Assembly (NCBI GenBank): GCA_011009095.1
Contig: VTPC01004247.1
Span: forward strand, 255,669 to 319,668
Reading direction: 5' to 3'
DNA from: Ignelater luminosus
Lineage: Eukaryota; Arthropoda; Insecta; Coleoptera; Elateridae
DNA length: 64,000 bases
Made by a program: the position numbers and the translations under genes. The notes beneath the pieces are model-generated. The model made no database searches. It was not told the origin of the DNA and saw only the letters and a list, made by a program, of their open reading frames with translations. Each line of letters begins with the position of its first letter. Positions within the stretch are counted from its first letter, which is position 1. Shown here piece after piece: positions 1 through 13,332 of the stretch.

Positions 1-690
1 AAAGCCGAGTTTTTGCGGCGATTCATAACCACGGATGAAACATGGGTTCATCAATTCACACCCGAGACGAAGGAACAGTCAAAAAAATGAACTGAAAGCG
101 AAGAATTGACTCCAAACAAGGCGAAGACAGTTCCATCTGCAGGCAAGGTCATGGCGTCAGTTTTTTGGGATGCACGTAGGATAATTTTCATTGATTATCT
201 TTAGAAAGGAAAAACAATCAACGGAGAGTATTATGCAAACTTATTGCAGCGTTTGAGTGATGAAATCAAAAACAAGGGCCGCATTTGGCGAAAAGAAAAG
301 TTTTGCACCATCAAGACAATGCACCAGTTCGCACATCCGTCATCGCAATGACCAAAATCAATGACTTAAAATTCGAATTGCTTCCTTATGCACCCTATTC
401 GTCAGATCTAGACCCCTTGTATTATTTTCTGTTTCCAAACTTGAAAAAATGGCTCGGTGGTAAAAGATTTGCCAATCATGAAGAGGTAGAGTTTGAGGTT
501 GATGGCTATTTTGAGGAGCTCGACGTTTCTCACTATAAACAGGGTATCGAAGCTATTGAACATCGCTTGGAAAAGTGTATCGAGCTAAAGGGAGACTATG
601 TAAAGAAATAAAGATATTTTTTTCCAAATCTTTTTTGTTTTCTTTGTTAGGTAGGGTACTTCGTATTTCAAATATCTACGGAACTTCTAC
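1..690 (+). pseudogene. mariner transposase remnant (C-terminal two thirds), dead
   Basis: DDE transposase of the Tc1/mariner superfamily, which would cut and paste its own element at TA sites; this copy cannot. Translation from base 1 gives TTDETW, then KVMASVFWDA and INGEYYANLLQ. After a frameshift near 275-285 it gives LHHQDNAP, FPNLKKWLGGKRF and a normal C-terminus ending DYVKK with TAA at 609-611. Damage: in-frame TGA at about 88 (mariners usually have W there), in-frame TAG at about 202, the frameshift, and loss of the third catalytic aspartate. The D34D aspartate falls in the motif SPDLAPSD(Y/F), which here reads SSDLDPLY, so the D has become Y. The AT-rich 3' tail and a terminal-repeat-like stretch (GGGTACTT) run to about 690. 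The 5' third lies outside the window. The exact right end is approximate. Confidence 0.9.
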
Positions 691-2808
691 TTTTAAAATT
701 TTCTATTGGTTCTAGAATGTTTTTTGGCTATATGTTGATCAAGGTATCTCAGCTTATTTTCGGTCAAAGTATTGACTACGTATATAACTCATTATAATGA
801 AATCATGTTCGAGGACCTTCTTTTCTGTCATCTCTTTTCTTGGTAGTTAGGTAGGTAGATAGTAGCAAGTAACTATATTTGAGTACGCATCTCCTGCGAC
901 ACTTTCTCTATTATTACTGTTATTGTCTGTAGAGAAGCCACTGAGAACCTAAATCAGCCCATCCTTCAATATGACACATTAAGTATTGATGTATGATATT
1001 TGATTATTGATCACAGAGCGTTAATAAACATCAAAATTAGAGATAAGACAGTAATAGTGTACCTGCATATACTTATCAACTATTCGTCTATCCTTTTGGT
1101 AGCCATCCTAGTAATAAACAGTTTTTTCTATATTATTCTACTGTTCTATCTAATCTTTCATTGCTGATCTTTAGAATGCGAATATTTTGTGTGTGCATTT
1201 TACCTGTTTACCTGTTTAGGCGTCTTCACTATTCTACTCTTTAAGGTTTTCTTATTGTGTGTCTGACGTAATGAGTTATATATAGATCAGACAAATCTAA
1301 TCTAATTCTCAATTTCGTAGACTGTTTTATTTAGGTTAAGAAAGGATCAAAAATATGAATCTAATGATTTTGTGATAGTTATGCAATAATTGTACAGAAC
1401 AGACTTAGGCTGATTTATCAAAAGAAACTCCTTTTTAGGAACAAAGTTAAAAAGCTAGTTGATGAAAATTCCAAAAAAATTGTAGATTTTCGAAAATATC
1501 AAGGCTTGATAGATGTCTTTCTAAGAAAGTTGAATCAACTTTACAGACATTTTGAAAATAGGTGACAAAAGTAGAGATGTGGTAGCCCGAGCTCTGCTGC
1601 GCCACCTCTAGACCCTCTCTTTATTCGCTTTGCAGTTCCGGGTGAGCAGACCAGACTCGTACTACTTTACTCAGAATTCTATTTATGAGTACTTTTTGCA
1701 CTTTTATGCTTGTTCTTGAAAAGTACCACAGTTTACTGTTAGTGCTTTCTATAAGCTCAAGAATGCAAGTAACTAGTATATTTAGAAAAGTACTCATAGG
1801 TATAATTTTGAGTAAAGTACTGGAATATTTCAACTAGGCTTGCGGTCGAGGAACAGGCCTTCGGCTTGGCCTGATTGTACTACAGTGTGTCTCTGCTTTT
1901 AACCCTTTTGAAGCCGATTGGGTTTCTGTAGGGAGACAGTGAGGGCTTCGTCTTCCATTAACTTTTTAAGATATCTAAATAGGAATTTTCTAATAGTTAG
2001 GCACCAATTACGTAGACTAGACTTATTTATTAAGAGAGACTCTTACTTATGGTCAAGGTTACAACACTAGGGTCTATCGAAATTTGAAAGAATTTTCAAA
2101 AAAACCAAATTTGATAGGAAAATATTCCTTTAAGTAAATTGAATTAACGTTACAGAAATCTTGAAAATAGGTTGACAAGATGATCGCATGTTAAGTCTCT
2201 TTAGGTTAATACCGAATTGAAATTTTCAATGTTTGGACTTGATGGAGATTTTTTTGTTTAAATTAGAATTTTCACTCATCGGTGAAAAACCAGGATTAAA
2301 AAAAATTAACAGCTGAGCATTTACGATATCGTTGCAATCAGAAGCGTAACAAGATCTGATTATAAAGGAAGCGGCAGATATCACAGTTTTGATTATTCTT
2401 TTCTATATTTATTTGAATTTTTACAAGACATTGGAGGTGCGTAAAATCTCTGTAGTTCTTTTTATTTTCCCCATCGCTAGTTATTCTTACTCAAAAAACA
2501 AAAATATCTTGCAATCGATCATTTAGCTGCTGATATTCAAAATTTTGATTGTATTTCGTGAAACATAAAATGTTGGACTTGAGCTTTAACTTTTAATTGC
2601 ATTCTCTGCGTAAAATCTGTTAACATAAAATAAAAAAGAGAGAAAGTTTACAAACGTTTTAGTATTTGAAAGTTAATTTCTTCTCTGACCAGCCCTAAGC
2701 TGATACATTTATTAATCAATTTTTTAAATTTAAAATTCTTTTTTGTATTAAGCTTGTAAGTGTATTGTTACCTTATTAAGGCATACGCGGGTTTTTATTT
2801 GCTCAATG
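691..2808. other. noncoding DNA with a degenerate direct repeat
   Basis: No gene is supported. The stretch contains two diverged direct repeats of about 190 bp (listed separately). It also has a slightly GC-richer patch at 1575-1960 with a short inverted repeat around 1854-1873, CAGGCC paired with GGCCTG across an 8-nt loop. Confidence 0.5.
1376..2180. repeat. pair of degenerate ~190-bp direct repeats
   Basis: The copy at 1376-1570 and the copy at 1994-2180 align from TAGTTA(T/G)GCA through AGA(C)TTA, then AGAAACTC versus AGAGACTC, to GTTACAGA or TTTACAGA and TTGAAAATAGGT at the right ends. They are about 620 bp apart in the same orientation and heavily diverged with indels. Old LTRs or an old local duplication would both explain them. 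No target duplication or internal retroelement ORF was seen. Confidence 0.4.
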
Positions 2809-5800
2809 TACAGGGCGTTCCAAATTCAATGGTATTAGATTCTTGGTTTTTGGCTAAGCTGTTCTGAAATCTTTTGATAGATTAGCCTGTTGTTAAGAAA
2901 TCAAATCGAATATTGTTATTTTGAGATTCAACCCTTTAACTGAAGATGCTCCACTTAGAATGTTTAAAGTTGGATGCATTTGCATTGTAATGGGAATATA
3001 CTGATATATCAAATACCTAGATAAATACATATTGTTTCAGCAGCCGTAATCATAATAAAGGAAAAGAAAAAAAGTTGTAAGGCATGTATTCACTCTTAAG
3101 TGCTTGAACGAACTGATATGGTAGTGCTGGAGAAAATATCTACAAAGATTTTGAAGAAGATTCTAGATCTGACGCAATAAGTCAGTGAATCAGTAGATTC
3201 TTTTTTGAATTAAAACGAAATTCAAATACAGTTAACTATAATACTTCCTTTGTTTCATCATGTGTTTCCAAGTTACAGTTGGCAACTCTCAGTTACTCTA
3301 ATGCTAGGGGAAATGCTTATTAAGTTCAAATCAACTTGGTTTTAGACTAATAGAGGATAGATTCATCTAGTTTGTATTCAATGAAACTTTGAAATCAGTG
3401 TAGTTTTAGACTGAAAAATTTTGCATTTTAGTTGCTTTTTGGTAATCTTATGTCACTTCGTAAGATGTTTGAAAGCATCTTTCTTTGTCCAACTAGTTTT
3501 CTATCATATTCTCAAATTTGGTTTTTATTAAACTTTCAATAGAACCAATTAACTACGCCAGAAAATGAGCACAAATTTTTAAGATTGATATTGATCCAAA
3601 AATCTTTATAGACGAAGAATTTATATCAACGGTTCTCAACGATTGTTAGAGTTGTTCAACGGCCTAATAAAAAATAAATTTGATAAGCAGTAATGGAAAA
3701 TAAAACTGTTTGTAGATAGCAAAATATTTATTAAGTTAATTGTGCAGTAGAAATGTGTTTCTTCTGTTTAAGAGATTTCTACGAGTTAAGGAGATTATAC
3801 TTTAAACCACCCTGTATATGAACAGACCATTTTAAAACTGATGCGTATTTAACGTTTTACATTTGCATTTGCAGTTAGTTGTTTCATTTTTGAAACAAAA
3901 AAGGTACCGTAGCGTATGATACTATGACGTAAGAAAATCGATATGGAACACAGCTTGAAGGTGAAAATCATCAGGGAAAAACTGAGCTGCTATTTGAGTG
4001 AAGATAAAAAGTGATGTGTATGCTACCCATCCATGTTACAGGACCGCCTTTTGTAGCTCTCTATAAAATCTTTTTGTTTGAATCTTATTAAATTTAAAAT
4101 TAACTTGCATTAAATTTTTGCTGATTTATTCTGAAAATAATTATTAGTAATAAATGTAACTTTAGGTATGTCAACGTATTTATTAGTTGAGAATCGTTCC
4201 AGAACTGTTAACTAACATAATATTTATGCACTTATTACGTATATTTTGATCTTTTAGATGCATCTGCTGCAACTCTATTATTGCATGACGTCATGGCATG
4301 CAATTTACTTGGCATTTGCAATGTAGGTTGGTCTACATATTGTTTATTTTTAGCTGACTTAAATGAGCGTATGGTGTAAGTTGAAACGAAAGCATGTATT
4401 TGTAAGTTCAATATAGCACCTAATGCACTTTTCTGCAAATAAATTGTAGAGTGGAAATAAATCACATAAATGTCAAATAAATGCATATTTCATATAACAT
4501 TCAACATTTTCTTTTACTATAAACAACATTAAAATTGTTTCTTTTCAATATGTCATTTCAGATGTGAATTATTAGAAATATATATAGAATATAATTTAGA
4601 ATTTACTTGACATGTCGTGGTTTTAAGTCGACTGTGTAACTTCTTTGAAAGTTTTCGTAATATGATGACAGTGACTGAAGCTGCAAAGGTTATTTAATAA
4701 ATGCAGTTATCGCTCTTAAAAGGAATATATTTAATAAAGATTGGTATTAAAAATCATTTTGAGATCATTCTTGTTATCTTTTATGCTGATTTCGAAATTT
4801 TCAAAATGGAAAGTCTGATCTCGAACGTTTTTTCTTACAGTTATCTTTCAAACTAGGTTTACCAAACTTAAAAGCAAAGATTACGCAATAAAACTTGTAA
4901 TACATTAAAAGCTTATTCTTGATAAGAAAAACTTATATAAATAGATTTAATAAGCACATAAAATGGTTCTGGTTAAGTATCTTCATTTCTAATGTTGATT
5001 AATTCTAATCAATCAGTATAATAGGATTTCCCTAAAATGTTATTGTGACTTTTTGTTTTCTTAATTTCCAAACATCTTCCATCCTTCATTGGTGGCCCCA
5101 GCAGGTCTACACATAACCATAAAACTGAAGCCACGTGACTGAAGCAACTTTGTGTGTCCACCCTGATCTAATGTCCCAACCCCCTACAAGTTCAATTTAT
5201 CCGTTTACTTCCTTAATCTCCTTTCTCTTCTCCTCCTTCCGCATAATAGCTATGAAAGGGTTGTGGTATTTGGATAATCACCGTGATGCCTCCTGACACT
5301 TTAATGAACACCATATATTTCAACACCAGGAATCTCTTAAATTAAAAGAAGTCACTAACTGTAATTTCCTGAAGATAATCAAGGATAATGCGAATTAAAT
5401 AAATAATTTTGATCTAATTAAAATTACATAATTTAACTTGAAATAAAGAAGAAATTTTAAATATCTAACAAAATGCAAATTTCTCTTTTTGAATTACAAC
5501 AAAACTTGCAATTCTTACCTAAATACATTTAGTATCAAGTTTCAAACCAAATAAAGTCGGTGCGCGTATTACGCAATATCGTTTTCTCTCCTTTTACATT
5601 TATTTAAACTAAATTGTACCTACCTCTGTTTAAAAGTACGCCATCATTAGATATAAAATTCTCAAAGTTTTATTTTCGTTTCCGTGACATACCGCAAAGC
5701 GCCACCCTGCAAAGTCATTCCAGCCCTGAAACTGCAGACAAGGCCCCTTTGTGTTCACTGCTCGCTCGGTTTGGTTTGCTTTTATTACACGCTCTGTAAA

Positions 5801-8800
5801 CCAAACAAATGATGTCTTTATTTGAACCGTATTTAAACTGTATATAAAAATTTATATGGCCGTAAATCATTACTTATTTCATAAGTTTTCAAAAATCGGT
5901 GAAGCTGAACTCACTTCTCTCGTTTCAGTTTTCAGCGGTAAGATCTAAAACGTTTCGGTTACGGGCGTTGCAAATTTTCATATATTTTAAATAAACATAT
6001 GTTTGAGTATATAATAAATCTGTTACACACAACAAATATCTAAAAACTATTCAAATCTAAAGTAAAAGAAGGAAGACCCATTATTTAAAGTTCAAAGGCT
6101 TGGCCGCTCTAAAGAAGACATTACACAATGTAGTCCAACAGGGTCTCGAAAGGGTTATGAGCCGTGTATAAGAGTGGGTATCTCGTAAATAACTCCAAAA
6201 ACCATATATTTCACACATGCTTTTAATTATTACTATGTAGGCAGCTGAATAGAAATAACAAAGGCGGCTTTGTATTTTTCTTATTTTAATATTTTCGTCT
6301 AAAGGCAGAGAAGGCCCGCTCTTTAGAACCAATAATGCCCCACTTGTTTTTTTCCTCTCTTACATATAAATTTCATAGGTCGTTTGTGAAATACATTAGA
6401 ATGAAAAATCTTACGAGCTTTAGTTTTCATACCATTTTCTCTTTGTGTCGTTATATATGGCGGGGCGTACCTACTAATGTTTAATGAAATGTAAAACGTC
6501 TACAAGCAAGCGCGTGTGTTTTATTACGAAAAGGATTGGAAGAATGGAGAAAGAGACTGTCCTCTGGGAAAGGGGGAAGAACAATGGAGCCGTCCTTTCT
6601 GGAGCGTTATATCATTGTTCGGGAAAGGGTTAAATTAAATAGACGTTCAGCAGGGCGCTCTTTAATAGTTGACTTTTTACATACGCATTAGTACTTGTAG
6701 GACATCTTGTTACGAAACTAACTGTGGAAGAATGCTTCAAATTAATAAAATTTAAATGTACCGTCTTTTGATTTAATGTTGCTCACGGTGAACTTAATAA
6801 GATTAATAATTAAAAAAAGAAACTTTAATAATATTAAGTATTAATATTCTGCCCTCAACATAAATATAAAAGATGTTTTAAAATTTAACGTTCATATTTC
6901 TGAAAGACTATAAGAGAGATGCATTGTATTTTGTATTTCTTTCGTATCTTACCCCTACCTGCATTCGATCAGAGGGTCTCTATTTCCGGAACCAGTTATC
7001 GCGTGCGCCGGAAGTTGCCTTCCATAAACTGAAAACGCTCAAGTCCTACCAAATCCTCGCGTCTCCTTAAATCCTTCTTTTGCATTCAGCTACCGTCTAC
7101 ATTCTTTCTAGCATTTAGCCTTATCCTTGCTGGGAAAATATAGGTCTATTTAGAAAAGCACCGCAGGTAAAAGCTTGATAATAGTTAAAACCTTTCAATA
7201 AAAAAATATTATTTTGGAAAAGCGAAAAGTAGCAAAAAGACAGTTATGTAAATTTAAAAAAATATTTTTTATAGCAGTCTTCTTATTCCAAGTTTCTTTC
7301 TTCTAATGACATTTTTACAATACAGACTGCCAAGTTTATAGGTGCTTCTTTGTTTCAATGTACAAAAACTTCATTAAAAGTCTAATTGCATCCTCAGCTA
7401 GAGTTAAGGGTCGAAATACCTTTCAGCATCGCTCCTTTGTTTGATAACTATCTTAAGTTTTATTTTGCAGCGCAGACATAAACAAAATTCAACATCAACA
7501 TAATTACACCCGGGAGGGAAGCAAGAAGATTGTGATTTCTTTTTTAAAACATCTTCTACATATACATTGGCTTATCAACTAAATATTATAATTTTCAAGT
7601 GAACACTATGTAACTTTAAACAACCTTTTCGAGCAGATAGATGTTATCTAAAATAATTCAGATTTATGGAAAGAGTAGATAACTAATTCAACGTTTATTA
7701 AGCCCCGGAAGGCAATGAGCCAAGATAAATCTGCATTAACTTTTATAACATTAACGTTTTTAACTTTTTTTTTCTTAATATCATTTGCAATTTGATGGAT
7801 GAAAAAATAGAAAATCTTCGGTTTTAATTGGTAAATGAAAAGAATCCCTGACTGAGTTTATATTTGGCTTCTATCTGCCCTTGTTTATTTATTGATTTTC
7901 AATTCCTGTAACTCTGTACAGAGCGCATACCTACACCAAATGATGCCCAAGCTATAACTGTATTCGAAATCCATATTCTATAGAGTTTAAAGCTTATAAA
8001 GTACATATGTTGCTTCATAAATATGTAGCTATAAATTCCACATAATACGAAGTCATTTTACGAACACCTTAGATGCACTACTTTCAGGAATTGTGCACTC
8101 CTTTAAATAACTTATTCTTTGTTTCTAATAAATATTTGTGTGAGATTACCATTAGATGTCCTTACCCAAGGATGAATACGACACGTAAAATGAAGACATA
8201 ACAAAATTACGTATGGTTATGATAACAAGAAATGATAGCGCCGATAATAAATAAAAGTGTAACTGTAGTTTACATTAGTAGGTGGATACTGTAGTAATTA
8301 ACAAACTGGTGTTAATATCTAAAAATAAAAAACAACGGAACGCATTGTAAAATACAAAGCACAATAAGCATGGGTGCTGTAAAAAATTGTTTAGAAGAAA
8401 AAATTAAACAAATAAGAAATGTTCTATTCAAATAATAAAACAATTGCAACTATTTTTTACTTTTTAGTCTCAGAAAATAAAACATAGTTCTTATAATGAG
8501 ATAGAAATATCAAATATTAGGTATATCGAATTAAAGATCAACAATTGGAATATTTCATATCAAAACAAAAAAAATTTGGTAATTTAATTAAAATTATTGT
8601 CATTCATAGTTTTTCAGAAAGTTTCCAGTATGTTCATAATTTTTTTATAATTATGAGAACGCTTTTTCTCGACTGTACTTGAGAAATACTGTATCAAATT
8701 ATTTTTGCATGACGTAATATGCATTATGCATACAAACTTTTTTTAAAGCTGAGACTTTCATGTATTTGTAGTATAAAACAATATAATACTAATAAAGTAA

Positions 8801-9308
8801 GAGTTTATAATAATCAATACTGTAGAAATCTGTATTATTTATTGTTATTGTATAAGAAAGTTCATTTGTAGACTTTTCAGAGTAATCTAAATGATTTCAA
8901 CATTTTTTTTGTGCAGCATTGAATGATTTAACAACACTAAAGATGACAAATATGCATATTTTATTTAGATTTTGAAACAATGCTAATTATTATGATGAGA
9001 AACTATCAGAATGGTTTTTACTTATGCGTGGCATCCAGCATCTGTGGCAGGTACTTAAAAAAATTGTATAACAATAAATTATTTTAGATAACCTGTACTA
9101 GAAACTATTCCAACTATGGTGACTGATGGCCGGAGAATTTCTGATTTAATGCTTTATTGTGATGGTAGAATCAATTTCTCATGTGGTACTAGTACATGAA
9201 CAAACTTATGATCCTAAAAGAGGCAAATCAATACTTATGAAATTGTGACAAGTATTTTAAAAAATTCTGTGTACTACATGGTACGAAGTCATTGGTATGG
9301 ACATAATA
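2809..9308. other. noncoding AT-rich DNA, no gene seen
   Basis: Short open frames here have no recognisable domain and are of chance length. The block 5080-7150 is less AT-rich and looks non-repetitive. It contains CCATAAAAC at about 5118, which matches the TTTATGG-type site used by Caudal and Abd-B class homeodomains. It is a candidate conserved noncoding region only by composition. A perfect CRE octamer TGACGTCA lies at 4286-4293 inside a longer imperfect palindrome. Confidence 0.5.
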
Positions 9309-9405
9309 GTGTTAATTAATGTTATTGTTTATATAATTCTGTTATGCTATTGTTATTACTGTTATTGTTATAGTTTACTATTTTACATTTGTTATTGTTA
9401 GTATA
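9309..9405 (+). repeat. TTGTTA-rich low-complexity tract
   Basis: Irregular runs of GTTATTGTTA and related hexamers, an imperfect microsatellite. No other function is suggested. Confidence 0.5.
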
Positions 9406-10077
9406 GTACCATTATTCCTTTTAGAAATTTTACTGTCAAATTTCAGATATGGCAATTCAGAAGAATCTGAATAGTCTCTATCAATAAAAAGGATGAATCA
9501 CAGAGTTCTCTGCATATTGCAGAAATTATCAAATCAAAATAGTTTCTTTAGTCAGGTGTCGACTGGGAAACCTTACACGCAGTGCTAAACAGTTTATCGA
9601 AATATTTGGTTAATTATGATTCTGTCAATAGATCAAGAATACGGTAGACATTAGAATAGAATGGCCACTAGAACCTCAGATATCGGAAAATTGAAACACT
9701 GACAGATTGAAAATAAAGTGTTTATCCACACTCTTTATTGTTTTGCTACTTCTAACAAAAGAAAACAAATTATTTATTTATTGAAAGGAAACCTATTTCT
9801 AACATAATCAGAATCAGGTCCGAGATAAATAATAAAACTTTGATAACATTATCAAAGTAGACCAGATATTACAAAACAATCATTGCAAGTCCATTGAAGT
9901 CTAGACAATAGTTAACTAATACAAATGTCTGCAAAGGGATTAGCAAAAACAACCAAAGAAATTGGTGATATTATTGTAAAAGATACTGTGTGGTAGATCT
10001 TAAATTATGATGAACAATAAAGAAATGTATCTAAGATATTATTTACAAGTTCTTGACCATCCGTTTTGTCTTTAATG

Positions 10078-10135
10078 GAAAGATCTTAGATTGATTGTAA
10101 TATTACAACACTGGCCAATCAAACTAAGATCTTTC
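10078..10135. other. 58-nt hairpin with a 20-bp stem, miRNA-precursor-like
   Basis: The 5' arm 10078-10097 begins GAAAGATCTTAG and ends TTGATTG. The 3' arm 10116-10135 is its reverse complement with a single mismatch at the 13th base. The loop 10098-10115 is 18 nt. Arm length, single internal mismatch and loop size are typical of an animal pre-miRNA, but a tiny palindromic MITE remnant would look the same. The arms match no miRNA that I recognise. Confidence 0.35.
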
Positions 10136-10700
10136 TGTCAACAAAAAAGTGTCTATAGTCAATTTGCAAGAAATTCGTATTAAGAAAATACAGAAATACA
10201 AGGTAACTCGTAGTAGACTTATATATGCATTTTGAGCCTTTTACAATTTTTCTAAATCAATGTAAAATTCAATTTTCAATTGTCTTTGTCAGTTTTTATT
10301 TTTCAAATCTGTAATACCTATCAAGGTAGTCTTTTGAACAAACTGAATGCAGTAATTCATGGCGTTGTGTATTGGAGCCTAGTGATTTTATTTTTTTATA
10401 ATATTATTTTTTCTATTACTTTTTATTCTTATTTATGTTTATGTTTTTCGTTTTTTATTTTTTCCTGATAGCTGATGATAGCTGTCTTGAATTAGTTTGT
10501 ATTACTCACAGTTTACAATGAAGTGTGACTTTTTGATATTCCATAGAAAAACTAAAATTGTATTAACATAATTTTACCTTGTCGATGTTTTCGTTGCCAC
10601 AATAATTTATAAAATTATCTAAGAATTATTGTATTTTCACTCAACTGCTGAATCTTGCTTTAGCCATTTCTTGCTTATTGTGGTTGTGATCTCAAGTCTG

Positions 10701-11096
10701 TTAGGGGCTGTCCTTAAATTACGTAACGCTCCAAGGGGGGGGGTCCAGAGTAGCGTTACGCAGCGATACCAAGGGGGAGGTGGGGTCAAGAGTAACGTTA
10801 CGTAACGATAAAATGTTATTGACAAAATATTGTTTAAACTCATATTTACTTGTCTGAACCCAAACAGTCTGTGTATACCACAACGGTCGCACGCACCCCA
10901 GTTTGATGCATTCCTTTCCAATAAAATCTTTTTCAAAGAAAATTAGAATATTTTCATATTAAATGTGGGGGGGGGACTTAGAGTATTGCATTACGTAATA
11001 TTTAAGGGGAGGTTCGAGCTTGCGTTGCGGGTGTGTTACACGGTGGGTATAAAAATCGTTTAATTTCGCGTTAAGTAATTTAAGGACGACCCCTTA
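10701..11096. mobile_element. 390-bp Harbinger-type MITE with TTA target duplication
   Basis: Element 10704-11093, flanked on both sides by TTA (10701-10703 and 11094-11096). The left end reads GGGGCTGTCCTTAAATTAC. The right end, reverse-complemented, reads GGGGTCGTCCTTAAATTAC, so the inverted repeats match over about 25 bp with few differences. The inside contains several palindromic GTTACG/CGTAAC motifs and G/C runs, and no transposase frame. A 3-bp TTA/TAA duplication is the hallmark of the PIF/Harbinger superfamily, so that assignment is made by inference. The 99-residue minus-strand frame crossing it is an accident of the repeat. Confidence 0.8.
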
Positions 11097-11444
11097 CATG
11101 GTATCAAGTTATTAAGCAAAGTTTTTTCTTCCTTGTCGACAGTATCATACGGGCTGATAATTAACTAATCAGGTCAAATGTAAACTGGAAGTAATTATTA
11201 ATGTACTAACTAAGAATTCCTCAGTTATAATATATGATTAGTCTATCAAGTAGAACAATATCTCAGTACCAACACACGCTATTTCAGCATCGCAATAGGA
11301 ATTTACTTCTTAAACATGTGTTTGAGTCATCCAACCAGCCATCGTAGAAAAGTTTTTTTGCACTTAACGTCATAATGATCAGGCTAGTGCATCTTTAGTT
11401 CACAAGTACTATAAGTTGCTCCACAAAACAATTTGCATATCAGT

Positions 11445-13332
11445 CCCTTAGCAACAGAATGTAGATAACTTGAACTGGATTTATTTCACTGAATGTTTCA
11501 TTTTCTTAGCAGAAACAAGGCAAGATCACGATGGAGGTTTTATAGTGCTAGAATAATATAAAATCGAGAAGATTAGCTTCAGTTTCGTAAACTCATGCAA
11601 TTTCAAACGCATTAATTACCAAATAACTGATTCCTAAACTCTTCTTTATTTGAAAATTATTTATTGTTTGGTGATGTCTTACTTCCTTCAAGTACAGCTT
11701 CGCGCTCGACTTGCAGTCCAGAAAACAATAATTTAGAGTTAGTTGACAAAACTCGACCTTTCAAATACGTTTAGTAATTTTTTATCTATTTACAGGTTTT
11801 TTCTTATTCAGTTTGTAGTTGCTTATAAAGTTGACCTGTAGTTCCAGGACTGTACGATCTGAACTGAAGATCTAAACTTTCGTGCGCCACACATGATTCA
11901 GTTTATCCAAACGACGCTGCCTTCAGTTCCTGAACTGACAGTTCTTGGACCGCAGGCAGTCTCTGGATGCACATACCCAACAAGAGTTTTGTCAGTCCTG
12001 GAGGTTCACACAGTGGTACAACCATGTTTAATGAAAATGCCAACAAACAAAAATTAGCAGCACTTTTTGTAATTCTCTTATTACAGAAACCGATAATTAA
12101 AGCAAAAAAATGTTTCTGGGTCAAAGACTTGCTGTTGGAACGTAAACGCAGTTTTTCATAGGCTTTATTACTTTTTTCGCATCTATTCAAATAAGATCTG
12201 CTTTTAATTTTCCATAAACATGGAAGTTGTCGACACAAATTAATAAATTCAGTTAAAAAGGTCGTTTAATTGCTTAGATCTGCTATTATAAAAAGAGATG
12301 AAACAATGAGACATACCAACTAGTTAAAAGTTGGGGACTGAAGATTCAATCTGCAGGTTCTGTTCAATACAAGTCAGTTTTATGTCCGTTTTAAATAGAG
12401 TGCAGGTCTAAACCTGTCGGCAGCCTGTGTGCGTATTGTAAATATTTAACTGCAGATATGCAAATCGACAGTTCCGAGCTGCAGGCCGACTGTACCTGAA
12501 TGCCTACTTTAAAAAAAGATTTTCATCATTATTGTTTACAGTTTTGACTAAAAAAGAAGGTTCTACTGGCACAATCTTATTCCTCTAATTTTCACTAGTT
12601 AGATCTTGGCAGAAAACTAGAGATAACGATCATCATTTCCTGTTATACTACATGGTAGCTTGTTGAGAACTAACTTTTAATTTGTTAGCCATAATATTAT
12701 TAACTCTAAGATTTGGAAGGTTGATATATTTATGAAACAGACATAAAGTGTCTCTATTGCTATGTGAGATGAGTTAGTAGGTATAAATTGGTTTTAGCTA
12801 ACCCTTCCTAGTTTCTACTGATCAATTCTACGAATATATCATCTATCCAAAAAGGTCTTCACTTTTAAAGAGCTTTATCATTTTATTACGCTTTATAAAT
12901 CATGGGTATTTTTTTGAGATGCTCATGGTAATAGTTCAGGATTTGGTTATAAAAAAGTAATTTGATCGGATTAATCTTGTGCTATTGCTCTTAGATTTTT
13001 GCTTGTTTTTGTCTGGAAATAAAGAATACTTCCAACATGATCAGAAATAAAATTACGCTTTTGGCTCGGACCATGTTATTCAAAAGCTTGACAAGGTTAA
13101 CGCTTACGGAACCTCCTCGACGCAATCTTTAAATTATTCCACATGTATATCAACCTAGGGCGCCCAATTGACTTCATCCGATTCTGCATCTAAATTGCCG
13201 AATAATCAAGTACACTTATAAATTTCTTTTTGCTAGTTTAGCTATTTGCTGAAAATGACGCACAAATAGTTAAGTTCCATCACTCAATTTGAGTTAAGAC
13301 TTGTAGGAGATACCTTATATCCACATTTTTTT
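11445..13332. repeat. duplicated segment, copy 1 (probable haplotype A contig end)
   Basis: 1,888 bp that recur, diverged by a few percent plus indels, at 13733-16677. It begins CCCTTAGCAACAGAATG and ends exactly at the N gap with CCACATTTTTTT. Copy 2 has the same first and last bases. Because copy 1 ends at the gap and copy 2 starts at the gap, the arrangement is that of two overlapping contigs that were not merged. Copy 1 has 29 bp near 11495-11525 that copy 2 lacks, and it lacks the mariner of copy 2. It holds no gene. Confidence 0.9.
11829..12509. mobile_element. Harbinger-like nonautonomous element, copy 1
   Basis: Same element as at 14091-14955. The right end (ACTGTACCTGAATGCCTACTT) is the inverse of the left end seen in copy 2, and TAA flanks both sides (11826-11828 and 12510-12512). 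About 17 bases of the left terminal repeat are missing here. Inside, the + strand frame around 12027-12160 reads NKQKLAALFVILLL then KKCFWVKDLLLERK. This weakly resembles the N-terminal W-V motif of PIF/Harbinger nucleases, but it stops soon after and is not functional. Superfamily assignment rests mainly on the TAA duplication. Confidence 0.55.

Noticed and set aside
2809..3816. 1-kb element with TACAGGG ends
   Set aside because: Only about nine bases match between the two ends and no target duplication or internal feature supports it.
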